NCBI GenBank assembly: GCA_044360285.1
Contig: JBIKKP010000038.1
Coordinates: 1 to 13,165, forward strand
Length of the DNA: 13,165 nucleotides
Reading direction: 5' to 3'
DNA from: UBA2645 sp044360285
GTDB lineage: Bacteria > Pseudomonadota > Alphaproteobacteria > Rickettsiales > UBA1997
The position numbers were made by a program, and so were the translations under genes. Numbering within the stretch: the first letter of the stretch is position 1; each line of letters starts with the position of its first letter. Under the pieces are notes generated by a model. The model was not told where the DNA came from and ran no database searches. It was given only the letters and a program-made list of their open reading frames with translations. Positions 1-6,307 of this stretch are shown one piece after another.

Positions 1-2
1 CT

Positions 3-566
3 TCAGCCCTTGTGGTTGTAAGTGCCAGAAACATGGTGCATTCGGTAATGTTTTTGGTTCTAGCCTTCCTAAACGCCGCCGCACTTTTTGTTTTGCTTGG
101 TGCAGAATTTTTGGCGATGCTCTTAATTATTGTCTATGTAGGCGCCATCGCGGTTTTGTTTTTGTTCGTGGTGATGATGCTTAATGTCGATACCACAAAA
201 ATCAGCTCTGAAGTCAATCGTCGCAAACCTCTTCTGCTCACGCTTGCCGCTGTTTTGCTTTGTGAAGTTTTTTTGATGATACAATTTTCTTCCGCTACTT
301 TTCACGAAACAAAAACTCTAGTCAAAACTCCGCATGATATCAGCAACGCACAGGCAATTGGCAACGTGCTCTACACTGATTTCATCTTGCCATTCCAACT
401 TTCTGGCGCCGTGCTTTTTGTGGCGATGATTGGAGCAATCGTACTAACCTTAAAAGACGAAACGCGCTTCATCAAAAAACAAAATATCGGACAACAAGTT
501 TCTCACAACAAAGCCAATTCAATGGAAATTGTGCAGGTAAAATCCGGCGCTGGAATTGAACTTTAA
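3..566 (+). CDS. nuoJ: NADH-quinone oxidoreductase subunit J, 5'-truncated by window edge
   Basis: This is a membrane-arm subunit of respiratory complex I, which couples NADH oxidation and quinone reduction to proton pumping across the inner membrane. The frame is open to the left edge: the codons before the GTG at 12 read S-A-L and continue the usual NuoJ N-terminus (family pattern LSALMVV), so the true start lies outside the window and GTG 12 is not the start. The family hallmark is visible: AEFLAMLLIIVYVGAIAVLF, followed by LFVVMMLN. That is the conserved third transmembrane helix. Further hydrophobic segments lie at nt 230-290 and 385-450. The last 30 or so residues are a hydrophilic cytoplasmic tail. 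The stop is followed 12 bases later by nuoK, as in standard nuo operons. Identification is by recognised family sequence. Confidence 0.95.
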   Translation, partial: SALVVVSARNMVHSVMFLVLAFLNAAALFVLLGAEFLAMLLIIVYVGAIAVLFLFVVMMLNVDTTKISSEVNRRKPLLLTLAAVLLCEVFLMIQFSSATFHETKTLVKTPHDISNAQAIGNVLYTDFILPFQLSGAVLFVAMIGAIVLTLKDETRFIKKQNIGQQVSHNKANSMEIVQVKSGAGIEL

Positions 567-578
567 AATTGCAAAATC

Positions 579-890
579 ATGAACGGTCTTGAGCTAAATC
601 ATTTTCTAATTCTCTCGGCAACACTCTTTGTGATTGGCGTTGGCGGAATTTTTTTGAATCGCCGCAACGTGCTTTCAATCTTGATGTCAATTGAGTTGAT
701 GCTGCTTTCAGTGAACATCAATTTCGTCGCTTTTTCATCTTTCTTGCAAGATTTGGTTGGACAAATTTTTGCAATTTTTGTACTCACTGTTGCAGGCGCC
801 GAAGCAGCAATTGGCTTGGCAATTCTCATCATTTACTTCAACTCGCATAAGAATATCGAAATCGACCAAATCTCGTCAATGAAAGGCTGA
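579..890 (+). CDS. nuoK: NADH-quinone oxidoreductase subunit K
   Basis: This small three-helix membrane subunit of complex I belongs to the antiporter-like proton channel (MrpC homologue). Its 103 residues match the usual family length of about 100. Glu39 in the SIELML motif and Glu75 in AGAEAAIGLA correspond to the two proton-conducting membrane glutamates of E. coli NuoK (Glu36 and Glu72). Transmembrane segments lie at about residues 9-26, 31-53 and 62-87. The ATG at 579 gives the standard N-terminus (MNGLELNHFL), although no Shine-Dalgarno sequence precedes it. It follows nuoJ by 12 bases, and its TGA overlaps the ATG of the next gene by one base. The usual next gene, nuoL, is not downstream here. 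Confidence 0.97.
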   Translation: MNGLELNHFLILSATLFVIGVGGIFLNRRNVLSILMSIELMLLSVNINFVAFSSFLQDLVGQIFAIFVLTVAGAEAAIGLAILIIYFNSHKNIEIDQISSMKG

Positions 891-2371
891 TGCAGTTTTT
901 AATAACTCTTCTCGCTGGTTTTTTCCTCAGCGCACAAGTTTTTGCGCAAGCTTTACAGCCAATGGCTCAGGCGCTTCCAGCCTCTTCGCAAGTTTTGCAG
1001 CAACCTCGAAATACCGACACAATTTTTGATGACATCGCCGAATGCATCATCAATGAAAAAGTGATGAATGATATTTTAGGACGCTTGCGCCAAAAAAATC
1101 CTGAGGCAATCAAGGCTCTACCTGACTGCTTCAAGCTTGATCGTAAACTGATGTTGCAAGTTGCTTTGCTTGATCCGCTGCAATTTCAATATGCCGGAAT
1201 TTCGCTCAAATCTGATCCAATTTTCATCAAACGTCTTATCAAATTCAGTCCAGAAATTTTGCAATTCGCCTCAGCAGAAATTTTGAGCGACAAAGATTTT
1301 ATGGAGCGCGCCACTTACATCAGCCGCAACTCGCTGCAATATGCCAAACCTGCCTTGCTTGATAATAAGCCATTCATGAAGCGCATGATTACAATTGATT
1401 CGCAAAATTATGTCTTCGCCTCACCTCGCCTAAAAGAAATGACCGACATCGCAACGATTGCCTTTAGCGACAATGGCGCGTTGCTTTCGTCAGCGCCACT
1501 AAAAGTTAGAGAAAATAAGAATCTGGTAAAAATAGCAGTGCAATCAAATCACATGGCGCTGGGCTATGCCTCGCTTGATTTACAAGAAAATAAAGAATTG
1601 AAAACAATTGCGAAGCGTGACCCCTCTTTACTTGATCGCGATAAAGTGAGTGATTTTTTGAAGGAAAATTATCTCGAAAAAGAAAAGAAAAAAAATCTTG
1701 GCTCATCGATTGGCAATCAGGCAAAATTTTTTAAAGATAATCAAATCATCGACCGCAATTACATCACAAAATGGCAACGCGTCCTTGATTTTAGCGGCAG
1801 CGAAGTTGATGAAGATTTGCGTTTAATTGCAGCTGAAAGCAGAAATTACCCAATTTCTTGGCGCGAAGATTTTGCTAAATATCCCGGCATCGTCAAAAAA
1901 ATTGAGGGCTTTTTTCGCAATCACCAAATTGCTGATAACGTAATTGACAACCTCAAAACACTGTATTTTTGGAAGATCAAAGACAAGCCACAAACTTACG
2001 CTTTTAATCTTTATCTGCTTCGCGACAGCAATGAGATCGAGCTTGGACCTGATTTTGCCAATGTCACTTCAATCACCGCAATCGTCCAGAAAACACCCAA
2101 AAAATGGAACATGACAATCGTTGAAGTGATTATTGATAGCGAAGTTCGAACCAACTTAGCTTTTAGCAACGGTCATAAAAAATATGCGCTGTGGGACCTC
2201 TACACAACTGATTACAAAGACAAAAACCCGAAAATTATTTTTAAGGTCGAAGACAAATTTAACCAGTATTTCGAGATTTTCGAAGAGCAAAGTGGTGGAA
2301 AATATCAGATGGTTTATCGCGTCGATTTGCTTAGTAAGGAATTTGAGGATGGCACGAAGGATATTTTTTAA
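890..2371 (+). CDS. Secreted DUF4116-like repeat protein, translationally coupled to nuoK
   Basis: This is a 493-residue protein of unknown function. The N-terminus is a typical Sec signal peptide: hydrophobic residues 2-17, then VFAQA with likely cleavage near residue 19-21, so it is probably periplasmic or exported. A Gln/Ala/Pro-rich linker runs to about residue 42. Residues about 75-250 contain degenerate repeats of roughly 25-35 residues with the pattern D-x-x-F-(I/M)-x-R followed by L-Q-(F/Y)-A. Examples are SPEILQFASAEIL, SLQYAKPALL and MALGYASLDL. They resemble DUF4116 repeats, which are often found in large bacterial and amoeba-associated proteins. The C-terminal 210 residues look like a separate mixed alpha/beta domain that I do not recognise. 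The ATG at 890 overlaps the nuoK stop (TGATG) with an AAAGG just upstream, which suggests coupled translation. A complex I assembly role is not supported by any motif. Confidence 0.85.
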   Translation: MQFLITLLAGFFLSAQVFAQALQPMAQALPASSQVLQQPRNTDTIFDDIAECIINEKVMNDILGRLRQKNPEAIKALPDCFKLDRKLMLQVALLDPLQFQYAGISLKSDPIFIKRLIKFSPEILQFASAEILSDKDFMERATYISRNSLQYAKPALLDNKPFMKRMITIDSQNYVFASPRLKEMTDIATIAFSDNGALLSSAPLKVRENKNLVKIAVQSNHMALGYASLDLQENKELKTIAKRDPSLLDRDKVSDFLKENYLEKEKKKNLGSSIGNQAKFFKDNQIIDRNYITKWQRVLDFSGSEVDEDLRLIAAESRNYPISWREDFAKYPGIVKKIEGFFRNHQIADNVIDNLKTLYFWKIKDKPQTYAFNLYLLRDSNEIELGPDFANVTSITAIVQKTPKKWNMTIVEVIIDSEVRTNLAFSNGHKKYALWDLYTTDYKDKNPKIIFKVEDKFNQYFEIFEEQSGGKYQMVYRVDLLSKEFEDGTKDIF

Positions 2372-2388
2372 AAATGGCTCGGGTTAGA

Positions 2389-2501
2389 GCTCGGGCGGCG
2401 TTACGCAATGCCGCCTAGACGTTCAGGCAATTTTAAATCCTCAGAATTCATGGAAAGTTTTGCATGAACGTTTCGGGCGAGGTTAAAAACCCCACCCGAG
2501 C
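2389..2501. repeat. Palindromic element B1 (three-hairpin REP/MITE-like)
   Basis: This is an imperfect palindrome of 113 bp. Outer arms GCTCGGG (2389-2395) and CCCGAGC (2495-2501) are perfect. Inside are three hairpins. The first is 2394-2402 with 2407-2415, nine pairs including one G-T. The central one is 2419-2430 with 2460-2471, eleven of twelve pairs, containing ACGTTCA/TGAACGT. The third is 2475-2484 with 2488-2497. The architecture aligns with B2 at 9829-9925, but stem sequences differ while pairing is kept. It lies 5 bases from a further copy of GCTCGGG and 13 bases from repeat A1, between the convergent DUF4116-like and GDPD genes. It resembles REP or MITE elements; the family name is unknown to me. 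Confidence 0.75.
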
Positions 2502-2514
2502 ACACGATCTTAAA

Positions 2515-2612
2515 GCCGTCATCCTTGAAACCAAAGGCTTCGAGGATCTTGTTTTGTTCAACGCTAAACAAAACAAGATTCTCGAATTGCTATGCAATTC
2601 AAGGATGACGGC
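2515..2612. repeat. Palindromic element A1 (GTCATCCTTGA family)
   Basis: This is a 98-bp palindrome with perfect 14-bp ends GCCGTCATCCTTGA (2515-2528) and TCAAGGATGACGGC (2599-2612). It folds into three hairpins: a left one around ACC-aaa-GGC, a central one TTGTTTTGTT/AACAAAACAA around 2549-2578, and a right one GAATTGC/GCAATTC (2584-2600). It is the uninterrupted counterpart of A3: the run GAGGATCT-TGTTTTGTT (2542-2558) matches A3 once the B2 insertion and one GGATCT copy are removed. The right end provides the last codons and stop of the minus-strand GDPD gene. Similar palindromes beginning GTCATCC are common between genes in alphaproteobacteria. Confidence 0.9.
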
Positions 2613-3249
2613 TAGGAATTATTTTATCACTCGCCACATTCGCCACCCCAAAGCGTGCAAGCTGTTCCAGCCTTTTTTCCTCATTCACCGTCCAAGCAAA
2701 AATTTCGATGTCGGCAAAATTTTTGAGGAATTTTTCGTCGATTAATTCGTGGAAAATCGACAGAAATTTTACGCGATTTTTTGTTAAAAATTCGCGCAGA
2801 TTTTTTTCTTCTCGCGCATTTTTTAGCGACTCACAAACTGCAAGAAAATTCACTTCTTCTCCAAAAATTTTACGCGCAATTCGCAGAATTTTTGCCGATT
2901 TTTTATAGTCAGTGATAAAAGGCGCGATATAGATTTGGCTAAGCTTAACCCCAGATTTTTTGATTTCACTTTTGGCGAGTGTTAAAGCCGCAACACAATT
3001 TTTTTCATTCAAGTTTTTGAAATCCATCCAATAAAAAAACTGGTCAGCAAAACGAAAATAATCGCGCAAAATTGGCAGAGTTTTTATTTCACTTTGCGCT
3101 GGTCGATTATGCTTCAAAACAAGTTTTTGCTGCAAAAACCAAATGTCGAATTCAATGGCGTTAAAGCCATTTTTCCTAGCATTTTCAAGGCTTGCCACCG
3201 AATTTTGCGGCAATCCAAAACCACGGTGAGCAAAAATTTTACACTTCAT
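2599..3249 (-). CDS. Glycerophosphodiester phosphodiesterase family protein (short)
   Basis: A predicted GDPD-fold phosphodiesterase that hydrolyses glycerophosphodiesters to glycerol 3-phosphate and an alcohol. From the ATG at 3249 it has 216 residues, somewhat shorter than the usual 240-250. The TIM-barrel signature is present: HRG at residues 8-10, then E33-F-D35 in NAIEFD, and the catalytic His47 in VLKHN. The usual His-Asp is His-Asn here, and the acidic ligand expected next is probably Asp76 in WMDFK. The C-terminal strand motif GVANVASD resembles the family's GV-x-G-(I/V)-x-(S/T)-D. No signal peptide is seen, so it is probably cytoplasmic. An alternative in-frame ATG lies at 3258, and the frame is open to 3354, but those extra residues do not look like the family. 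The stop and last four residues (SRHP) come from repeat A1. The start overlaps the divergent cutA start in one CATG. Confidence 0.85.
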   Translation of the reverse strand: MKCKIFAHRGFGLPQNSVASLENARKNGFNAIEFDIWFLQQKLVLKHNRPAQSEIKTLPILRDYFRFADQFFYWMDFKNLNEKNCVAALTLAKSEIKKSGVKLSQIYIAPFITDYKKSAKILRIARKIFGEEVNFLAVCESLKNAREEKNLREFLTKNRVKFLSIFHELIDEKFLKNFADIEIFAWTVNEEKRLEQLARFGVANVASDKIIPSRHP

Positions 3250-3571
3250 GAAATTCATTATTGTTGAAACTACTTTTCCAAATTCTTCCGCCGGAAAGAA
3301 ATCTGCAAAGAAATTAGCCGAGATTTTACTGCAAGAAAAACTTGCCGCCTGCATTCATTTTGTGCCGCTTGAGTCGCTTTATGTTTGGCAAAAAAAACTC
3401 GAGAATTCTTCTGAATTACTGCTTCGAATCAAAAGCAAAAAAAGTAATTACAAAAAAATTTCGGCAGCAATTGCCAAAAATCATCCCTATGAAGTGCCAC
3501 AAATTTTTAGCATCACGCTTGATGATTGTGCAAAAAATTATGCGACTTGGCTTGAGGAAAATTTGAAATAA
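3248..3571 (+). CDS. cutA: Divalent cation tolerance protein CutA
   Basis: A member of the small trimeric CutA1 family with a ferredoxin-like fold. It is linked genetically to copper tolerance in E. coli, but its biochemical role is unsettled. The 107-residue length is typical. Family landmarks are KLAAC (residues 31-35), YVW (45-47), the highly conserved HPYEVPQI (79-86), and the C-terminal Y-A-T-W-L (98-102). The ATG at 3248 puts the first beta strand (KFIIVETTF) at the N-terminus, as in homologues, so this start is well supported even though there is no Shine-Dalgarno sequence. The gene diverges from the GDPD gene with start codons overlapping on opposite strands. Each gene's promoter must therefore lie inside its partner's coding sequence, or the genes are transcribed from further away. 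Confidence 0.93.
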   Translation: MKFIIVETTFPNSSAGKKSAKKLAEILLQEKLAACIHFVPLESLYVWQKKLENSSELLLRIKSKKSNYKKISAAIAKNHPYEVPQIFSITLDDCAKNYATWLEENLK

Positions 3572-3898
3572 CAAACCCCTAGCTATTTAATCGACTCGCC
3601 ATAGTTTGCGCTCCACTTTTACACCCTAAAGCCGATAGCTTGCAAATCCGCGCCAGACATGGCCTGAGATCACTTGCAGATAAATGCAAAAACGGCAAAA
3701 CCAAGAACTCTCATAACAACACTGGGCAACCGAATTATTTTCAAAGATTTAAGCAAAGACCTGCCGCCACAAAACTAGGCGAAAGCAGACTTTAGCGATA
3801 TTTCGAATCAAACGTAAATTAAATTTCATGAATTTTTTCAAGAATAAAAATCGCTGATTCAACCTAGAAAATAACGGTTCCTGACAACTCTTAGGAAC
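3572..3898. other. Gene-free 327-bp stretch upstream of RNase E; possible long leader
   Basis: No convincing gene, tRNA or known RNA was recognised on either strand. On the plus strand a frame from about 3605 to 3664, a TGA, then further open sequence to about 3773 reads like possible decayed coding sequence, but I cannot name a family. Several small inverted repeats are visible, for example GCCA/TGGC at 3651-3662 and TTGCA/TGCAA around 3674-3689. The part next to the ATG forms the hairpin annotated separately. No good -35/-10 pair was found. RNase E genes in other bacteria have long autoregulatory 5' leaders, so part of this may be transcribed leader; that is inference. Confidence 0.5.
3877..3898 (+). 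promoter_or_regulatory. Hairpin abutting the RNase E start codon, containing the SD-like AGGA
   Basis: GTTCCTGA (3877-3884) pairs with TTAGGAAC (3891-3898): eight pairs, one of them G-U, with a six-base loop. The ATG begins at the next base (3899). The only SD-like sequence (AGGA, 3893-3896) lies in the 3' arm, so the structure would hide the initiation region. Structure is seen directly; a regulatory role is inferred. Confidence 0.45.
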
Positions 3899-5821
3899 AT
3901 GACAAAATCAATCATCATCGACGCGGCACACCGCGAAGAAACGCGCGTAGCGGTACTTGAAAACGGAATTCTTCAAGATTTCGACCGCGAAGCAATCGCC
4001 ATCAAACAAATCAAAGGTAACATTTATCTCTCGCGCGTCACCCGCGTTGAACCTTCGCTGCAGGCCTGTTTCGTTGACTACGGCTCTAACCGCCACGGCT
4101 TTTTGCCATTCGCCGACATTCATCCAGACTATTACCAAATCTCTGATGGCGAAAGACAAAAGCTGCGCGAACTCAATAATTCTCAGCAACATAACAAATC
4201 TGACGAAGAAGAATTTTCACCAAGCCAACAAAGTCGTTCTGATGCAACAAACAACGACGAGAACAGCGAATCAATCACCACCGGCGCTTATTCGGTGGAA
4301 GATGAAACTGCTGGCTATCGCGGCAACATTCACAGCATCTACAAACGCTATAACATCCAAGATGTAATCAAACCTGGACAACTGCTTCTTGTGCAAACCA
4401 CAAAAGAAGAGCGCGGCAACAAAGGTGCGTCGATGACCACTTACATTTCAATTGCCGGAAAATACTGCGTCTTGATGGCCAACACGCCAAACAAAGGTGG
4501 CGTTTCAAAAAAGGTCGACAATTTCCGCGACCGCAAATTGCTGAAATCAATCCTTAACGAAATAAGTGTTGCAGCTGAGCGCTCAGTAATCATCCGCACC
4601 GCAGGCGTTGGCAAAAAACCAGAAGAAATCAAACGCGACTGTGATTATCTCAACAGACTTTGGGACAGCATCAAGGAAATCGCTGCTTCATCAAAAGCTC
4701 CAGCCTTCATTCATGCTGAAGATGACGTGATTAAAAGATGCATTCGCGACGTTTATAACGAGCAAGTTTCAGAAGTTGTAATCGAAGGTTCGGAAGCCTA
4801 CGAAACCGTTTGCAACTTCGTTCGCCTCACCATGTCTGGCGCAACGCACAACATCAAATTGCACGATGATCGCCTACCCGTGTTCAACAAATATCGTGTC
4901 GAACAACAAATTTCTGCACTTTACGAAAAACAAATTCAGTTGCCATCAGGTGGATCAATCGTAATTGATCACACTGAAGCTCTGGTTGCAATTGACGTCA
5001 ACTCGGGCCGCGCCACAAAAGAAAGCGGCGTCGAAGAAACCGCCTACAGCACAAATATCGAAGCCGTAAAAGAAATCGCCAAGCAGCTGCGCTTACGCGA
5101 TTTAGCTGGCCTTGTTGTGATCGACTTCATCGACATGTATGACCAAAAGCACCGCCGCGGCGTTGAAAGAGCTCTGCGCGACGAATTGCAAAATGATCGC
5201 GCCCGCATCCAAATTGGCCGCATCAGCGTCTTTGGTTTGCTTGAGCTTTCGCGCCAAAGACTTGGCGCCAGCTTTTTTGAAACAATCACCGAGCCTTGCA
5301 CACACTGCTCTGGCACTGGTTATGTTCGCTCAGTTGAAATTCTTGCTGTCAGCATTTTGCGCTCAATTCGTCACGCTTGCGCCGATAAACAAACTGGCGT
5401 GATTTACGTCTATACTTCGCCTGAGACCATCGCCTACATGATGAATTACAAAAAGTCAGAGCTGCTTAACGCGGAACAAAATTACAACATTCATGTCTTC
5501 ATGCATGTTTCTGACGATGTCGGCAGTCAGGGCTTCAACATTAAAAAACGTCAGTCGCTTTCTGACGAAGAAAGACGCGACCTTGAGATGCAAGTTGAAA
5601 CCGGAAAGGTTAATCAGCTTGGAATCGAGCGCAGCTATTTTGACAATTCGACGCAAGAAGAAGAGAGAGGAAATCGCAACAGCGGTGACAATAAAAAATT
5701 CCGCGACAAAAAATTTAATAATAAGAAAAATTTTAACGACCGTAGAGGCTCAAGAAAACCAGAACAACAAAGCGGAAAACCTTCTTTGCTTGGTTCGGTG
5801 CTTGGAATTTTTAAGAAGTAG
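3899..5821 (+). CDS. rne: Ribonuclease E/G family endoribonuclease (short RNase E)
   Basis: An Mg-dependent endoribonuclease for mRNA turnover and rRNA/tRNA processing. The N-terminus begins as in alphaproteobacterial RNase E, supporting the ATG at 3899. The S1 domain (about residues 35-170; NIYLSRVTRVEPSLQACFVD, then HGFLPF) is split by a hydrophilic acidic Ser/Gln/Asn-rich insert at about 92-150, common in this class. The RNase H-like and DNase I-like core follows. The catalytic aspartates are Asp366 (AIDVNSGRAT) and Asp409 (VIDFIDMYD), equivalent to E. coli Asp303 and Asp346. The zinc-link cysteines are Cys467 and Cys470 (CTHCSGTGYVR). At 640 residues it is far shorter than E. coli RNase E (1061); after about residue 580 only a basic Asn/Lys/Arg-rich tail remains, ending in a hydrophobic LGSVLGIF. 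A large degradosome scaffold is therefore absent. RNase G is the alternative name, but the insert and basic tail favour RNase E. Confidence 0.95.
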   Translation: MTKSIIIDAAHREETRVAVLENGILQDFDREAIAIKQIKGNIYLSRVTRVEPSLQACFVDYGSNRHGFLPFADIHPDYYQISDGERQKLRELNNSQQHNKSDEEEFSPSQQSRSDATNNDENSESITTGAYSVEDETAGYRGNIHSIYKRYNIQDVIKPGQLLLVQTTKEERGNKGASMTTYISIAGKYCVLMANTPNKGGVSKKVDNFRDRKLLKSILNEISVAAERSVIIRTAGVGKKPEEIKRDCDYLNRLWDSIKEIAASSKAPAFIHAEDDVIKRCIRDVYNEQVSEVVIEGSEAYETVCNFVRLTMSGATHNIKLHDDRLPVFNKYRVEQQISALYEKQIQLPSGGSIVIDHTEALVAIDVNSGRATKESGVEETAYSTNIEAVKEIAKQLRLRDLAGLVVIDFIDMYDQKHRRGVERALRDELQNDRARIQIGRISVFGLLELSRQRLGASFFETITEPCTHCSGTGYVRSVEILAVSILRSIRHACADKQTGVIYVYTSPETIAYMMNYKKSELLNAEQNYNIHVFMHVSDDVGSQGFNIKKRQSLSDEERRDLEMQVETGKVNQLGIERSYFDNSTQEEERGNRNSGDNKKFRDKKFNNKKNFNDRRGSRKPEQQSGKPSLLGSVLGIFKK

Positions 5822-5834
5822 TTTCTTTCACTCA

Positions 5835-5926
5835 TCATCCTTGAATTGCGCAATCAATTCGAGGATCTCGTGTGTTATTAACGTTGAACAAAATGAGATC
5901 CTCGATGCCTTCGGCATCAAGGATGA
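5835..5926. repeat. Palindromic element A2 (GTCATCCTTGA family, degenerate)
   Basis: This 92-bp palindrome has ends TCATCCTTGA (5835-5844) and TCAAGGATGA (5917-5926). The left hairpin is ATCCTTGAATTG/CAATTCGAGGAT and the right one is GATGCC-ttc-GGCATC. The central stem (TCTCG...GAGAT) has decayed compared with A1 and A3. Stem sequences differ from the other copies but still pair. It starts 13 bases after the RNase E stop and ends 13 bases before the end of the convergent small membrane protein gene, so it fills the 3'-3' gap. It may act as a bidirectional terminator or mRNA 3' stabiliser (inference). Confidence 0.85.
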
Positions 5927-5938
5927 CATGGTTTTAAA

Positions 5939-6235
5939 TCAGATCGAAAAGAAGCCAGTAATCGAAAAAAGAATCCCCAGCAGATAAACCAAGGAAAAGA
6001 TCAAAACAGCAAAAGAAATCATTTCACGCTGCGTTTCAGAAAGTGCATTCAACTTCACGGGACGCAGCGTTAAAATCATCAGCGCACTTACAAAAAATAT
6101 CAGCGCATAAATCAAAGACGAAAATCCTTCTTTAAAAAATCCAAAGAGAAAAAACATTCCATAAAGCATAACCAGCGGCACAAGAAAACCAACTAGTGCC
6201 GAGAGAATTAAATCATTTTTTGGATCGTTTTTCAT
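5939..6235 (-). CDS. Small hypothetical membrane protein
   Basis: A 98-residue protein with about three predicted transmembrane helices, at residues 9-33, 38-57 and 73-96. A short charged loop between the second and third (RPVKLNALSETQRE) would be extramembrane. I do not recognise a family with confidence. The N-terminal pattern N-D-L-I-L followed by a long hydrophobic helix is faintly like the MnhB/MrpB antiporter subunit, but the conserved PGGGFQGG motif is absent and the protein is too short. The start at 6235 (MKNDPKND) lacks a clear Shine-Dalgarno. The pilin terminator lies immediately upstream, so this gene probably has its own promoter. The base composition and hydrophobicity look like a real protein, and no other frame is better. 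Confidence 0.65.
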   Translation of the reverse strand: MKNDPKNDLILSALVGFLVPLVMLYGMFFLFGFFKEGFSSLIYALIFFVSALMILTLRPVKLNALSETQREMISFAVLIFSLVYLLGILFSITGFFSI

Positions 6236-6252
6236 CTGAATCTTCGGACATA

Positions 6253-6288
6253 AAAAAACCCCGCTGCCATTTCTGACAGCGGGGTTTT
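6253..6288 (-). terminator. Rho-independent terminator of the pilin gene
   Basis: CCCCGCTG (6259-6266) pairs perfectly with CAGCGGGG (6277-6284) around a 10-base loop, extended by A-T pairs on both sides. Read on the minus strand, the GC stem is followed by seven T residues, ideal for ending the pilin transcript, whose stop lies about 20 bases upstream. The plus-strand side has only four T residues, and no plus-strand gene ends nearby. Confidence 0.93.
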
Positions 6289-6307
6289 GTTTAATTCTTA
6301 ATCAATC

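Noticed and set aside
2464..2745. 93-residue plus-strand frame
   Set aside because: The first half is repeat B1/A1 and the second half is antisense to the GDPD gene, which has clear catalytic motifs.
3572..3898. tRNA, tmRNA or RNase P RNA in the gap before RNase E
   Set aside because: No cloverleaf, T-loop GTTCRA with matching stems, or RNase P core sequence was found on either strand by eye.
5939..6235. Small membrane protein as an MnhB/MrpB antiporter subunit
   Set aside because: Only the N-terminal hydrophobic pattern is similar. The PGGGFQGG motif and about 40 residues are missing, and no other mnh genes are adjacent.
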